A DNA stretch of 64,000 bases from Isoetes taiwanensis (taxonomy: Eukaryota > Streptophyta > Lycopodiopsida > Isoetales > Isoetaceae): the NCBI GenBank assembly GCA_021234155.1, contig JAJEKV010000015.1, positions 10,500,101-10,564,100 on the forward strand. Reading direction: 5' to 3'. The translations under genes and the position numbers were made by a program. Each line of letters starts with the position of its first letter. Within the stretch, counting starts at the first letter, position 1. Of the stretch, positions 44,140 to 56,097 are shown piece after piece. The notes under the pieces were generated by a model. The model was given only the letters and a program-made list of their open reading frames with translations. It did no database searches and had not been told where the DNA came from.

Positions 44140-45539
44140 CTCCCCCACCAAACGACACCGTGAGTGAAGAAAAGGAGGAAGCTGCCGGAGGGCGGGAAGC
44201 CATCGGTCTGAAAGTGATCCTCACGGGAGTGAGGACGGGCACCATTATGGTACTGGCTTATGAGATCCTGGCGTGATTGAAGAGCTTGAGGAGTGTTTTG
44301 GCCAAGGGCAGGATCGGCATCGATAAGAAAGCGAGAGCGGACCATGTCTTCAAAGGGCAAAGATGGGCGCCTCAAGAAATGTAACCGACATTCCATGAGG
44401 AGACAGGTCTGAAGGCCAAAGGCACTGACGCTGGCATTTGGATTGCAGTGAAAAATGGGACGCTGCCGATTTAAGGAGCTTAGCAAAATGCATTTGAGGG
44501 CAGCGCAAAATCCGGCTTGAAGATGGACAGAAGGATCAGGTGAGGTGGAGGCATTCTGCAAGAAGATGTTGAGACCATGAAGCGCATCCGCGGGCTGTTG
44601 CCAACCACGCTCATTAGCAATGTAGATCCAATTGGTGGTGTTGTCCAGAGTGGCACCTTCTTCCCAATGTGAGCGGCGAACAAAACGTGGATCCCACCGA
44701 GATCCGGCCGAGATCTGAGGTGGTGTCCAGCCTGCATGACCATCCATGACCTTGGTCCAAAAAGGAAGGCGCCAATCAGAAGTCAGGAACCTGGGGCGTG
44801 GAGGTACGCCCAGGGAAGCATAGGGAGAAGGAACCATGCCCGTGGGCGTGGGTTGCTGAGCAGTCTCCCTGAATTGACTGACAAGATCTGGATCAAGTGC
44901 CTGACACCAACGATCCCAAAGAGAAGCAGAGAGCTGAGAGTTGACAGGAGGGCTATCCCATCCCGTGGGGACCGTCTTGCTATCCAACAGAGCTTGTAAC
45001 TGATTGTAACCAGCAAGGTGCTGCATATAAATTTGTGCATAGGGAAGATCTTCGGGATGTCCTAGATACTTCCTAATTTGTTGCAGCGCTTCCGCTTGCC
45101 AGAGAGATAAATGATTGGCAAGCTCAGGCATGTACTCCTGATGAAGAGTTTGGGTCTGAGCAGGATCCGCAAGATATGGATTGTTATCCTGAAGCACCCA
45201 TTGCACAGTGGGGTCACCCTGGAAAAGCTGGCGTGGCCCATTTCCAAAGTTGTCCTGTGTATCACCCAGATAGAAATCATGAAAGATGTAAGCCATGGGC
45301 TGAACCACTCTGAAGGTGAGAAAGTCTGGATCGGCACAGTGTATGAGATCAAAGACGACAAGGGCACAGCACAACCCTTTGTCTTCAATGGAGAGTTCTG
45401 GCCAAATCCGAAGAAAATCAGCACTGCTCAGTGGGATATCCACAGGGCCATCGGCCGCGTGCCACTTTGAAAGGAAGAGGTGGCGTCGAGCAACCACATA
45501 ATCATGATAGCAGGAGGGAGCTGGGAAGTCAACTGGCAT
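43935..45539 (-). CDS. N2 extra 3' ORF, 534 codons, unknown function
   Basis: This long open frame lies downstream of integrase and runs into the 3' LTR. It begins 'MPVDFPAPSCYHDYVVARRH' and contains aromatic- and Pro-rich segments such as 'SLWQAEALQQIRKYLGHPED' and 'ERGWQQPADALHGLNIFLQ'. No transmembrane run or known domain was seen. Elements of the Tat/Athila branch often carry an extra ORF in this position, but I cannot assign it to the env-like or aORF types. It is open over 1.6 kb in an otherwise decayed element, which is notable. Confidence 0.6.
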   Translation of the reverse strand: MPVDFPAPSCYHDYVVARRHLFLSKWHAADGPVDIPLSSADFLRIWPELSIEDKGLCCALVVFDLIHCADPDFLTFRVVQPMAYIFHDFYLGDTQDNFGNGPRQLFQGDPTVQWVLQDNNPYLADPAQTQTLHQEYMPELANHLSLWQAEALQQIRKYLGHPEDLPYAQIYMQHLAGYNQLQALLDSKTVPTGWDSPPVNSQLSASLWDRWCQALDPDLVSQFRETAQQPTPTGMVPSPYASLGVPPRPRFLTSDWRLPFWTKVMDGHAGWTPPQISAGSRWDPRFVRRSHWEEGATLDNTTNWIYIANERGWQQPADALHGLNIFLQNASTSPDPSVHLQAGFCAALKCILLSSLNRQRPIFHCNPNASVSAFGLQTCLLMECRLHFLRRPSLPFEDMVRSRFLIDADPALGQNTPQALQSRQDLISQYHNGARPHSREDHFQTDGFPPSGSFLLFFTHGVVWWGSVSLCLTYRTIHASDRRGQAQGSSINHGSDIQGSRRLSGGPRLIKAFGHQQEALRTSGGPSTAKSASA

Positions 45540-47201
45540 TCTGTGAAGAATTGCAGTCTGGGCGTCAAGTTTTGCTTGAGCCTCATCAGCAGACTGAATA
45601 GCTTGCTGCAGCTGTTGTTCAAGATCACGGATCCGATTGTCCTTTTCGAGTAGCAGCGGATCGGGTCACCGGACCCGTTCGAGAAGGATTGACCCGGGAG
45701 GAAGATTTCCCGGTGTATTGAGAGGCGAAGCACGGCAATCTCCGGCGTCATCAAGTATTTTTACGTTTCCGCACCTCTGAAGTCGATCTTGAAGAGAGGT
45801 GAGCCGAGAGGTCCGTAGAAAGCCGAGCCGGCCAAGGAGGCTTAATTTGAGCGCCCCGGGCCGAAAGATTCGAACTTGAGTGCTGAAATTTTCACACGCC
45901 CGAAAGTACAAGGCATTGAGTTTAGCAATATCCGGCCTTGGTACTCGTGAGAGCTGGCTTTGGACTTGTTGTGCTCCAATAAAGTCTGAATTTCGACCGA
46001 GCCGAGCCCCGCTGACCGCATGAGTTGGGCTGACTTGAGCTTGTGTACTTTTGAGATCTGCATGAGCCCGTAAGAGAGCTTCATGCTTGTCTTGAAGTTT
46101 GGCCTCCAAAGTTGCAACCCTGGGCAATTTGCGGCTTTGAAGGTCTTGGTGTACCGCATCGAGGCCTCGAAAGTGTTCGTTGAACCCCGGCCATAAGAGC
46201 CGCCTTGGGATTCTTGTAACTTAAGAGCAAAGCAGCTTGAGCATCCCGGCCGATAATCGATACAACAACCGACGAGGGTGTTGTGGTGGTGGAGCCGGGC
46301 CGTTGCCCGGTTTGGGGGGAGGTCCGGGAAAAATGGTGTGAAGTGGATGGTGTAGCTGAGGAAGAGACAAAAGGACATGAGTGTGATCGTGGTCATGACC
46401 GTGGGAAGACGGGCGTGATGTGCCAACTTGGTGAGTGATTGGAAGGAGCGCCGAGTGGAATTATGAGAATTTGGTGGTGTGGGAGGGAAGTAATGACGGA
46501 TGAGGGCTTGAAAGTGCCCTCCCACGTAAAACTTCAGAAATGGAAGTGGTACCCGAAGGCGGTCCATTTCTTGGAGAAGACGATAGAACATCATTTGGGG
46601 CCAATCTATGTGGTGTTTGGAGTGTGTAGCAAGAAGGACCAGGTTATAGAAAGGTTTATTGATATGGGTGTTCTTGATAGAATACCCAAGGAATTTTCGC
46701 CACGTAAATTTAACAAAGGTCTCGCGGAGGCTTGTCGATATTGGTCGACGATGGACATTGGCATGATAGCGGTGTGCACCAAACTCAGAACATCAATATC
46801 CCCGTATAGCGTAGACCATGATACACAAGGAGTGTGCAAGGGAATATGAAATACCTCAGAAATCAAATGTTGAGTCAATGAAATAGTGGTGCCATCGACC
46901 ACGCTGGTGTAACCTTGCGGTCGTTAACGATATTGGCGATGAACCGCCGCGAATCGGGGGTCGATTTGGAGCCGGAAGTTCCATTTGAGAGAATTCGTAA
47001 AAGCTGGTGTCGCTCAAAGAACGCCTTTATTGGGGCCAACAAGGGCTTCACGGAAAGTGGGCGCCAAGAAAGATACGATGCAAAAAGGGCCGGATCCTTG
47101 GGAGCAGAGTTTGAAGTGTAGAAAATCTTGGGGCAGCCATGGGAATGATGTGCTGAAACTAAGAGAGATGCCAAAGGCGGAAGACGAAAAGTCGAAAGCA
47201 C
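45540..47201 (-). pseudogene. N2 extra 3' region, upstream coding remnants
   Basis: Several overlapping frames appear to continue the extra ORF upstream. 46127-45666 has 'LEAKLQDKHEALLRAHADLK', a coiled-coil-like stretch. 46902-46606 reads 'TTISLTQHLISEVFHIP', similar in style to the N-terminal part of plant transposon-associated proteins ('i.fs...i...f.iP'); this is weak. Frameshifts separate the pieces. Confidence 0.4.
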
Positions 47202-48062
47202 GGAGGACGGCGCAGAGGAACGAAAAGGTTTGTTTTAGGGCTTAATAACCGAGGCTAAGAGGTATGAAGAGTGCTAAACCGAACCGCTGATGGTGCCGTG
47301 TGTCAAAAGATGCTAAGAAGGGGATTGAGAGGCAAAAAATTTGGCTAAGTCCCAAAAAACGTAAGGGAGAAGCAATGAACGGTGAGGATGAGACGGAAAG
47401 AAAGATCGGATGTGACAGATGGCAAAGGACACCCATTAATGTTCGACGGGCGTGGAAAGAAGGAATGGCATTCAATGCCGGTAACTCAAGTGGGATATCA
47501 TTAAAAGGAATGTGTCGGAAGGTACCATGGCTAGATATGCGGCGGGAGAACAGATTCTCATTTTAGAAACAGCCTTGCATTGCAAAACACGTTGGCGCAT
47601 TTGTGTGATTGGTCCACGCCGACAAGGAGTTCCTCGGATTGGCTATATAAGACTAACCGAGAGAAAAACGAAGGCATCCGATGGCGCCAAGATGGCCGCT
47701 GGCTTGAACGAAGATTGCACAATGCCCACTAACCGCCGAGTGGATCACTTGTAAGATGAATTGTTCGGATCTCGGCGCCGCCACAACCGTGGCATTCGTG
47801 ATGGACGGCCGGTGTGCCGGGATGGCTGAACATCCCGACCAAGACCAACGGGATGGAGGTGGTTCTGCACAGATTTGGGATCCGGAGCGAACCTCTACCA
47901 TCTCTCTCTCAGATTACCTCTCGCCCGAACCCCGAGTAGAGGGTTTTTCCTCTTAGGACTTAGTAGATAGGGCTCGAGCCCGCTTTTTGTATATAGGGCA
48001 GTGCCCATAGCGAAATAGCCGGGCTGCGCCTACCACATTTTGTAAAAAATCTCCACTATAAT

Positions 48063-49400
48063 ATAATCTACCGCCTTTCTAGTCACTTTACGTGGTGTTT
48101 TGCGTCTTGAACTGTCTCTCGTGTGTTGATGTTCACTTTCGTGCGGTGATGAAATGCTTTGAGGCGAAAACCATTAACCAATGTAGGTAATGGAGTGCCA
48201 TCTAACTCAGCTAGTTGGAAAACGCTTGGTCTAACCACGAACAATTTGATAAGGGCCAAGCCAACGAAACTTGAGTTTACAGGAAAATTTTGTACTGGAA
48301 TCATAAAGAAGAACCAAATCGCCTTCTTGGAATGTTTTTGTTTTCAAACGTTTGTCATGTAAAGATTTTTGCAATCGTTGTCCATGAAGAACACTAATAT
48401 AAGCATCCCTTGAAGTTCATCCAACCGTTCTAATTGATAGACCCGTTCTTTGAGAGTTTGGTGGATTATGAGCAGTAGCCAGTTGAAAACGGAGTGTTGG
48501 AAGGATATATTCAAATGGCATGAGAGCTTCCTGACCATAAACCAATTTAAAAGGAGTGTGACCCGTAGCAATCTTGAAACAAGTATTGTAGGCCCAAAGA
48601 ACAGTAGGAAGTTTTGTCTGCCAATCTGTGCGGGAAGCGTCACAAATTTTCTTGAGAATGGTGACCAGAGTTTTGTTGGTGCTTTCTGCCAACCCATTGC
48701 CTTGAGGATAGTAAGGTGTGCTCTTGTGATGATGTATCAGGAGATAATCCGTCAGCTCTTTGATAGTATGATTGATGAAATGAACACCACGGTCACTGAC
48801 CAGCTCCGTGGGGCAGCCGAATCGCGTGATGATTTGTTGATAGAGGACTCTAGCTGTGCTTGCAGCAGTGTTGTCTGGAAGTGCACAAGCTTCCGCCCAT
48901 TTGGTGGCGTAGTCAGTGAGAACTGGGAATGTATCGGCACGAAAGTGTGCCTCGCAGAGGATCTATAGGTCCCACAAAGTCCATTCCCCATTTGTTGAAG
49001 GGAAGTGGCGGCGTGGCGGCCGGCCAAGGGAAGAGCCGCCACGGTGGGGCGCCCCACCACCGGGCAAGCGCCACACGCGGCGGGCGTGCGTGAGCATCCT
49101 TGAAGAGCGTGGGCCAATAATACCGGCGAGAAGGATTTTTGCGTGCCATGGTGTCACCATGAAAATGACCACCACCGAGCCCCTTGATGAGCTTCTAACA
49201 ATGTGCGGAACTTCATGAGGTAGAACACGCTGGCCGAAGGATGGTGTCCTACCCTTTTGTAGAGATGTCCAGGCAACCATGGTGTAGTCACGGACCTCCT
49301 GAGAAATTGATGGCGACGGGATTGTCGCTTGGCGTGAGAGAGCCGTCTCATCTTCCGGGTGGAAGAGCACCGTGAGGAGGTACTGGCTGAAAATCATGGA
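48063..49400 (-). pseudogene. N2 integrase remnant
   Basis: 'WGMDFVGPIDPLRGT' (49010-48970) marks the start of the core, with the first catalytic Asp. 'STNKTLVTILKKICDASRTDW' and 'YNTCFKIATGHTPFKLVYGQE', each read in parts at 48680-48520, are the end of the core and the following conserved 'tg.tPf.lvyG' motif. The zinc module is only partly readable near 49300-49080. Frameshifts interrupt it. Confidence 0.7.
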
Positions 49401-49473
49401 ACCAATGTGGTGTTGCCGTGACTAAAAAGAGCTGAGCATCGTGAAAAGCGCCCGAGACCCCGGGGTTGCGGGA

Positions 49474-50000
49474 TCATCCGCGGTGGATGCGTGAAAGATA
49501 ATCCGAACAACATGAGATTTGCCCGACTTTATGAACGATTTCAAAAGGAGCAAATTTTTGAGAAGAAGGACCCAACGAGCAATGCGCCCCGGGCGTGGAC
49601 TTGTTGATCAAATAGAGAAGTGCTTGGTGGTCCACAAAGAACTTGATTTGACTGCCCAAAAGGTAATGACGGAAGCGTTGGACACGTAAAATGAGACCCA
49701 AAGCTTCACTCCCGCGGGCGTAATAGTTGGCGCTTTCAGAATTGAGTTTTTACCGGGCGAAGCGATTTGGTTTATCGATGCGATCATATTCTTGAGAAAG
49801 AACAGCTCCAATAGCAAACGCGGAGACATCGACATGAACGTGAAAGGGCTTGTCCCATTGAGGAGGAACAAGAACCGGTGCCCGAGTAAGCAAAAGCTTC
49901 ACAATTTGTTGGAAAGCTTCCGGAATTCCAAGCCCGTGGATTCGCCACCGTGAGTTTATGAATGGGATCCGCAATGGTCGTCAGTCCGTATGAAGGTGGA
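49474..50000 (-). pseudogene. N2 RNase H remnant
   Basis: 'PFHVHVDVSAFAIGAVLSQE' (49860-49800) matches the 'D.S..aiGavL.Q' opening with catalytic Asp. 'RFRHYLLGSQIKFFVDHQAL' (49680-49620) and 'VGQISCCSDYLSRI' (49520-49480) correspond to the middle and the A-D-x-L-S-R end, the latter with changes. Several frames are needed. Confidence 0.7.
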
Positions 50001-51000
50001 GTAATAATTGACCTTTCCGTGAAAGAGCGTGTCTCTTTGATATTGGCCGGTGCTTGAGCTTTGAGCACAATAACCGATTTTGGCAGGATCGGTGGTGATT
50101 CTCGCTTTGTCGACAACATGGCCTAACGTAACACCGAAGTGGCGACGAAAAGGTGCATTTCTCGTGATTGAGACTAATGCCGGACTCATCACATTTCGGG
50201 AAGACGAAGTTCCAATTTATCCAAATGGTCAGCCATGGAACTCAGAGGCGGAGAAGTCATCTTGGAAAATTTGCAAGAAGGGATTTTCCTTCATGAAATC
50301 ATGAAAGACCGAGAGCATGATGCGTTGAAATGTTGAAGGAGAGTTGGATAATCCAAAAGGAACCACCTTGTAGCAAAAAAGTACCCCACCGGGGTGGTGA
50401 AAGTGGTCTTTAGTTGATCGATTCTTTGATGGAGATCGATTGTAGCGAAAAAACCATCCATAAAGGAGTACATCTCATGTCCGGCCACTTCTTCCAGAAC
50501 TTGCGTGAAGGGAAGTGGAAAATGATCACTTCCGTGGCCCGATTGAGTTTCCGATAGTCCACACAGCACGCGGATCTTACCATTGTGCTTAAGGGCAATG
50601 ACGATGGGGCTCACCCATTCGGAATGTTTGACCTCATAGATCAAACCCGCAGCAAGGAGTTTGTCAATTTCCGCCTTGACGCGATCCGCGGTAATTGGGG
50701 GTTGAGCCAGATCGCGTCGTTGCTACAATCGGTCGGGTCGCATCGATTTGGTAGGAATGGTAAGTTCCCCAAGCTTTTGTTGATTCCCAAGATCTTTGTA
50801 ACTCCGGCGAAAATGTGTTTGAATTTTTTGAGCGCGTGACGGCCCCTGCGATACGATAAGGAGCCGGAAGATTTGCAGCAATGCGACAAAGTTGATTGTT
50901 GCCAACGCCCACAATCTCAACTTCGAGTCCGAATATGGGGTATTACTTCGAAGATCCGGACAATGTGTGCAGGAGGTTGGAGCATAACCGGATGCGTGGC
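50001..51000 (-). pseudogene. N2 reverse transcriptase remnant
   Basis: Readable motifs are 'HSEWVSPIVIALKHNGKIRV' and 'DYRKLNRAT' (50640-50540), 'DHFPLPFTQVLEEVAGHEMY' and 'FATIDLHQRI' (50520-50430), and 'KTTFTTPVGYF' (50410-50380). The catalytic D-D box region (about 50250-50200) is not intact in any frame. Confidence 0.75.
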
Positions 51001-51502
51001 ACGCTATGGTGAAAAAGAGAGGTTGCTTTCGGTGTCATCTAGCGTTGATTGCTTCATGACGGCGTGGACATCAACAGAGTGGCGGGAGGTTCAGCATCCG
51101 AAAAGTGATCAACGCGTTGGATTCGATTGCAAGGAGCCGTAGGGGTCAAGCAAGGCAGCCACGTACGGGTCCCGATCAAGAGTCATTTCTCCCCAAGGAT
51201 CAAAGATATTCGGTAGGATGACAGAGGCATCCTCGCAGTGGAGCCCGAACTTGATAAATATTCCGAGCTTCTTCAGAATCGGTGTCCGAGAGAGAGGGTT
51301 CCGCGATTGTCAACAGAAATGATCCCGCCTGTTTTGCAAGTCCATGGTGGCATTGAGATGACCATCTGATGACTAACCGGGTCCGTGGCCCAAGAATGGA
51401 TACTCTTTGCCCGGCGGAGAAAAGGTCCGCCTACCAAAGATTTCATAGTCACCGGATCTTCGCCAGCCTTTCCACACTCCAAATTCCATGGGAAAGCGGA
51501 GA

Positions 51503-51760
51503 TCACCTATGTTGATGTGAAGAATAGGTGTGACGCCTTTGAGGTCTCGTGGATGTGGCCATTAGCCAATTTGATGTCATATGGGGCACGAAAAAGAGTT
51601 GTGTGATGCCCAGTTGTTTGCGGAGTTTATCCGTGATGAGATTGACCGCACTACCTCCATCGATTTGAACATGGTTGACTTGCTGATTTCCCACCGTGGC
51701 ATGGACCGTGGGTGTAGAGGTATACAGCCCCAACCAAAACAGCTTGGGAGTGGTAACCGG
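51503..51760 (-). pseudogene. N2 aspartic protease remnant
   Basis: 'HVQIDGGSAVNLITDKL' contains a D-G-G-S motif in place of D-(S/T)-G, in the spacing found in Tat/Athila-type proteases ('vliDgGS..Nil'). It lies between gag and RT. Confidence 0.65.
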
Positions 51761-52384
51761 TCCTTGAGAGCGTGATGAAGTTTTAAAATGGTTGCCAAGC
51801 TTAAAGGAATTTTGATCTTGGCAAGCTCCTCTTGGAGTTCGAGAGGTACATGAGAAAAAGGATCCTGCCGGGTTCCATCGGGTGCGGAGTGCGTGGGTGG
51901 AAGCAAAGAACTTCTTTTGAGTAAGTCAACCGGCTGCAATATTGGGATATGTCCGAGAGCGTGGAGGTTGAGATGTTGAAGGTGTATCTTGTCTTTGTTG
52001 AGCTCTAGTGGTGGCATGAACATTTGCCAATGTGCGCCTTCAAGCAGCCTTGCATGAGGTTCAAAATGCTTTGGCGAACTTTGGGCATGACATGTGGCAT
52101 GAGCTTTTCCAAGTCGGGTGCAAAGTGAACCTTTTTGCGCCCCCATGAGGAATGGTGTCAACCGCAAAGGCAAAGGCGGGGTGCGCGTGCCCTTCCGAAT
52201 AATAGTCAAGGGACGTGATGCCTTGGTCCTGGCGTGAAACTAAACCAACCCAATTGGACGGCTGGATGGAGGATTGGTACCGAAAAAAATTTCCTCTTGG
52301 GCTTGTTGATCCACCGAGGTTGATTCTTTGGAGCTGGTTGATAGCGTGATTGCCGAGGCGCCTTTGGTGGCTTTTAAGAACTGG

Positions 52385-53896
52385 TCATGGGCCTTGTTTG
52401 CCATTAGCGAGCCGAGTTGGTAAGCCGTGAGGCGGACCGATGTGGTCTCGATTTGTACCGTGAAGCCGTACGAACTTGTGGAAGTTGAGGACACGCCGTA
52501 GGTGGTGGTATGACCCCATTCTTGACGTGATAACACCGAGCTTTAGAAGGATCAAAAAGGAGGACGTTGGTTGGATCCCGTGGTTGGTCCCGTTGTCGAT
52601 AGAGTTGCGTGGGGCTGCACCTGAAGAGGTGGTCAGCCGATAGTGCGATTGTGGCTGAGGTGTGGTTTGCACTTGATAAACCATTTTGTTATGAACGGTG
52701 TGGGATGAGTGCGAAAGTGCACTCTTCCGTGGCATGATTGCACATGTTGCATCGCTTGCAATGAGGCGGGCCATTGGTGGAGTTGCACTCATTGGCCAAA
52801 TGGCCTTGATATTTGCAAATATGGCACCAGATTTGACTTATACGTGGAGTAGCGTGTTGAGGCTGAACAGCCGTTTGTGGAACCATGACAGTGGAATGAA
52901 CGGGAGCTCTTGAAGAGCCACGCCGGGAGGAAACATTGACTGAGTGATTGGAAAGAATCGATAGCCCGCTCCAAAGTTTTTGGACGCAGTATTCACCATG
53001 AGTCGAATAGCGAGGAGGAAGTCCTTGGAGAAACCAGACCAAAACTGCCTCGTGTAGGGTACTCCTTGAGCTTACTTAGCGTAATGTGAAGTCGATCCCA
53101 AAATCGAGGCAGGCATCTGCGTGGGCTCTTGTTGAAGTTCATTGAGTTGCTTGAGATGAAGTTGATCATCATCCGTGGTCCCAGAATGAGAGAGAAAAGC
53201 AAAGGCATTTCGGACCAGTCTTGTTTCCAATGGCTTTTGTTGGACATGAGCCATTGATGAGGGAGAGCCACGCAGGTGGTGGAAAAGATGTGGAATTTCA
53301 GTTGAGGTTGCGGCGTGACCATTTAGGACAGCTAGAGCCTCAAATTCTTCCATGTGGGCCCGAGCACTTTGGTCTAACGGTTTGCCTTTTCGTGGTTGCC
53401 AAAGGTGGGATAAGTCGATTTGAGTCCGAAAGGTGGATGTGAAAGTGCCGGGCGGGGACAGAACAAAGATAGTGAGGATATTGAGGTTGAGGTGGATGTG
53501 GCATTGTGCCCCGACGGACCCGATGAAGGGGTGATCAGGGTTGAGAAACGGAAGTAGCTGGAGCATTGGTTTTGAGATCCGTAAGGTTGTAAACAGAGGG
53601 AAGAGCAGAGGGAAACGAGGGAAAGGATATTCCCGGTAGGCTAAAGGAGACATGTGGATAGCCGCAGCCCACCCCGGGAGATGATGGTGGCGGCGAAGAG
53701 GCGATGGCCCGAAGAATGATGGATGTAGGCATGTTCGTGGGTGTGAAAGTACGGTTGAGAAGGTTGAGCCGGATAAGGCCCCGGATAGTGATGAGGGGAC
53801 TGAGGTTGTGAGCAATGTTTGCACGCTTTGGGGCGGGGAACCGACGAGATCGACACGAGGGTGGGTGGCGCTGGACCGAGCCCCTAGACCTAACAT
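52385..53896 (-). pseudogene. N2 gag with two CCHC zinc knuckles
   Basis: Capsid-like segments lie in 53896-53072 (for example 'HLWQPRKGKPLDQSARAHM' and 'GHAATSTEIPHLFHHLRG'). The next frame (53042-52689) has two canonical knuckles: 'CHICKYQGHLANEC' and 'CKRCNMCNHATEEC', both C-x2-C-x4-H-x4-C, at about 52826-52719. By family it packages element RNA. A frameshift near 53050 separates the two parts. Confidence 0.75.
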
Positions 53897-54068
53897 GGCC
53901 TCCCCTCTATGTCATAAGCAGATCCATACATGTCGCAACAGTTTCCGACGCCGATGGCGCCCAAGCGAGATGCCGCCTCGAGAAAGGAGTTCTTCGGGCG
54001 GAAATTACTGAATACGCATATGGCTTACGTAAGAAAGTAGGATAAAATCAGACCCGGCGGCATACATG

Positions 54069-54664
54069 TGTTTGGGGTCCGGGTTCGGGAACTCGGAAGA
54101 CGACCCCGTGGAGGACCCGTGGATCTAACAGAGAGTCCGGGGACTATGTCACGCGGGATTTGCTGAAAGAGAAGAAAAGGAAGAGAACAGAGCAAATGAG
54201 AGAAAGATGATAAGCTTCCTTGATATCAATGATGAAAATACATGAGCTCTCGCAATAGAGAGAAAACTGAAAAGAGACAAGACTCAAAACTCATCTAAAA
54301 ACTTATGAGCTAACTCTACTCATATATATAGTACAATGGCCTTGGGCCCAATATAGACACTCGACCGATCTCTGCGTGCCGACTCACGGGAGGAGGCCTG
54401 ATTTGCGGTGAATGTTGGCGGTGCCTCTTGAAGTGCCTAGAATCACGCCGACGCCGACGCAGTGCGCGGTGGACGGTCCGCCACTTGTCCGAAGGGCGCC
54501 TCTTGTTGACAGCCAAAGGCTTTGATCAGCGTGGTTCCGCCGCTTAGTCTTCTCATGGAGCCTTGGATGTCTCGAACCTGCGGGTTGACTGAGGATCCTT
54601 GAGCTTGACCTGGGTCCTGTCAGATGCATGAATAGTCCTGCACTGTGAGGCACAGGGACTAACA
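54069..54664 (-). repeat. N2 5' LTR
   Basis: 596-bp LTR copy beginning 'tgtttggggtc' on the plus strand and ending 'actaaca', followed by TSD tctcc. Confidence 0.88.
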
Positions 54665-55780
54665 TCTCCCCGGGTCCAATGAGGCAGGAAGGGTTGCATC
54701 TCCCCTTCCCAGATCTAGAGGTGCGTGGGCTGCTAGAGAACCGTGGCGACACACCCATTCGCACTGATCGAACCCCCAAAACGAGAGCCAAGCCAACACT
54801 TGCAGCTCGAGAGCGTGGCAACACCATTGCCCCAGAGGTAAGCGGACCCATGCTCGCCCCAATAAGTGACCCACCATAAGCCTAGCCCACTATGGGATCC
54901 CCCGAAGCCCCCACTCGGCGGGGATCCTCCCTCCACTTTCCCTCTAGCCCCGTTATATGGTGCTGGAGTTATATCATAGCCTCAATAGCCCGGGTGGGCT
55001 CCTATGCATGTGCCGCAACTAATAGGAACTAAGGGGTCTACTCTAGGAGCATACTACATATGGCTCTAGGTCTCTACCCCCTTCCCCACATACAAGAGGA
55101 GCAAACACGATCAACCATCATCACATAATCATCACATCATGAGAATAATCATAAGAATAACATCTTAACCTAATCATACAAATCTAACTAATAGTTAGGG
55201 TTCCTTGATTAGGGTTCAAGATGTTGAATATGGGCTCTAGGATGGCTCTACTCTAGATACAAAATACTAGCATATCGGAATGCTAATTTCCGGATGAGCT
55301 ATCACAACCACTATCCTACATACCGCCCCCCGAAGCTCTCCCTCCAGATCCGTGTGCCTCCATGGTCTCCGGACTCACGAGATGCCGCTCCTACTCCAAG
55401 AACGAGTCTACCCTGCTGGGGCTGTTGCACCCGGTCTATGCCACAGCAAACGATGTTCGAAACGGGGTTTCGAACGAGTAGGTGAGTCTCTGGGTGCTAG
55501 GGCTGGAAAGAGGTCTAGGGTTAGGGTTTATGCCTATATGAGTTAGGTCCACCTAGGATGCCACGTGGCACCAATCGGGTGAGTCCTGTGTGGCGGTGCC
55601 CCAATAGGTTAAGGCCACGTGGATAATGGCTTAACCTATGGTTGGCTAAGTTATGAGAATAACTTAGCCATGCCCTCTAGTGCCACAATCTATGGTATAC
55701 AAGGCTATGAAGATAGACTTGTATGGTGACGGATCCAGGAATATACGTATTTATGGCGTATATTCCCCTGGACCGTCACA
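54665..55780 (-). repeat. Element A 5' LTR, part 2 (U3 end)
   Basis: It continues the interrupted LTR after the tctcc duplication and matches 27450-28275. It then extends ~290 bp further to CGTCACA at 55780, followed by the element A TSD ctagt (55781-55785). Within this extra part 'ggctaagttatgagaataac' and its complement form a small hairpin near 55640-55668. Confidence 0.8.
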
Positions 55781-56097
55781 CTAGTTGCCCAGCGTGGAGG
55801 ATAGGTCCTTCCCGTATATGGGGCGTGAAGGCCTGATTCCTCCTATCAAAGCATATATGGGGCTAGAGGTGCTTTTCCTACCAGTGCATTCCTTCATGAC
55901 AGAAGTCTACTTCCGTAGGACAGAAGTAGACTTTCTAATCTACCTTCCACTCGCCCAAGCGGAAACACGGTCATGCCTACATTGACATTACACCACGCCC
56001 TAGAGATCACCGTGGTGGTCTCATCATCGGTCACAACGCATGCGACCCATACCTAGCATAGGTTGCATGCGTAGATTAATCTTAACTATACATAGAA
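55781..56097 (-). other. Element B 3' noncoding region, part 2
   Basis: Sequence between the element A insertion and the end of element B pol. It resumes with ctagt, the duplicated target. No coding was seen. Confidence 0.6.

Larger units (their letters stand above)
43558..54664 (-). mobile_element. N2: OTA-type (Tat/Athila-like) Ty3 retrotransposon nested in the element A 5' LTR
   Basis: LTRs lie at 43558-44139 and 54069-54664. On the minus strand they begin TGTTAG and end CCAAACA. TSD tctcc lies at 43553-43557 and 54665-54669. A polypurine tract 'ggtgggggag' on the minus strand abuts the 3' LTR (44149-44140). Minus-strand order is gag, zinc knuckles, protease, RT, RNase H, integrase, then a long extra region with its own ORFs (47201-43935). 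The RT phrase 'DHFPLPFTQVLEEVAG' is typical of the non-chromovirus branch. Length is 11.1 kb. Reading frames are broken by many small deletions. No PBS was recognised. Confidence 0.88.
26918..55780 (-). mobile_element. Element A: chromovirus-type LTR retrotransposon encoding a histone H3-like protein, with two nested insertions
   Basis: The element begins TGTGACG and ends CGTCACA, flanked by ctagt on both sides (26913-26917, 55781-55785). Minus-strand order: 5' LTR (55780-54665 plus 43557-43039), PBS (43038-43029), H3-like ORF (42466-41351), paired palindromes (41112-40842), ORFx (40543 down, interrupted), gag, protease, RT, RNase H and integrase (33722-28930), and 3' LTR (28275-26918). Removing N1 and N2 leaves an element of roughly 12.7 kb. 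Pol is broken in several places. It sits inside the 3' noncoding region of element B. Confidence 0.85.

Noticed and set aside
54040-54068. Primer-binding site for N2
   Set aside because: The sequence inside the 5' LTR of N2 matched no tRNA 3' end I could recognise.
55500-55530. Telomere-like repeats (ttagggttt phrases; also near 11835)
   Set aside because: Only one or two units occur, with no array.
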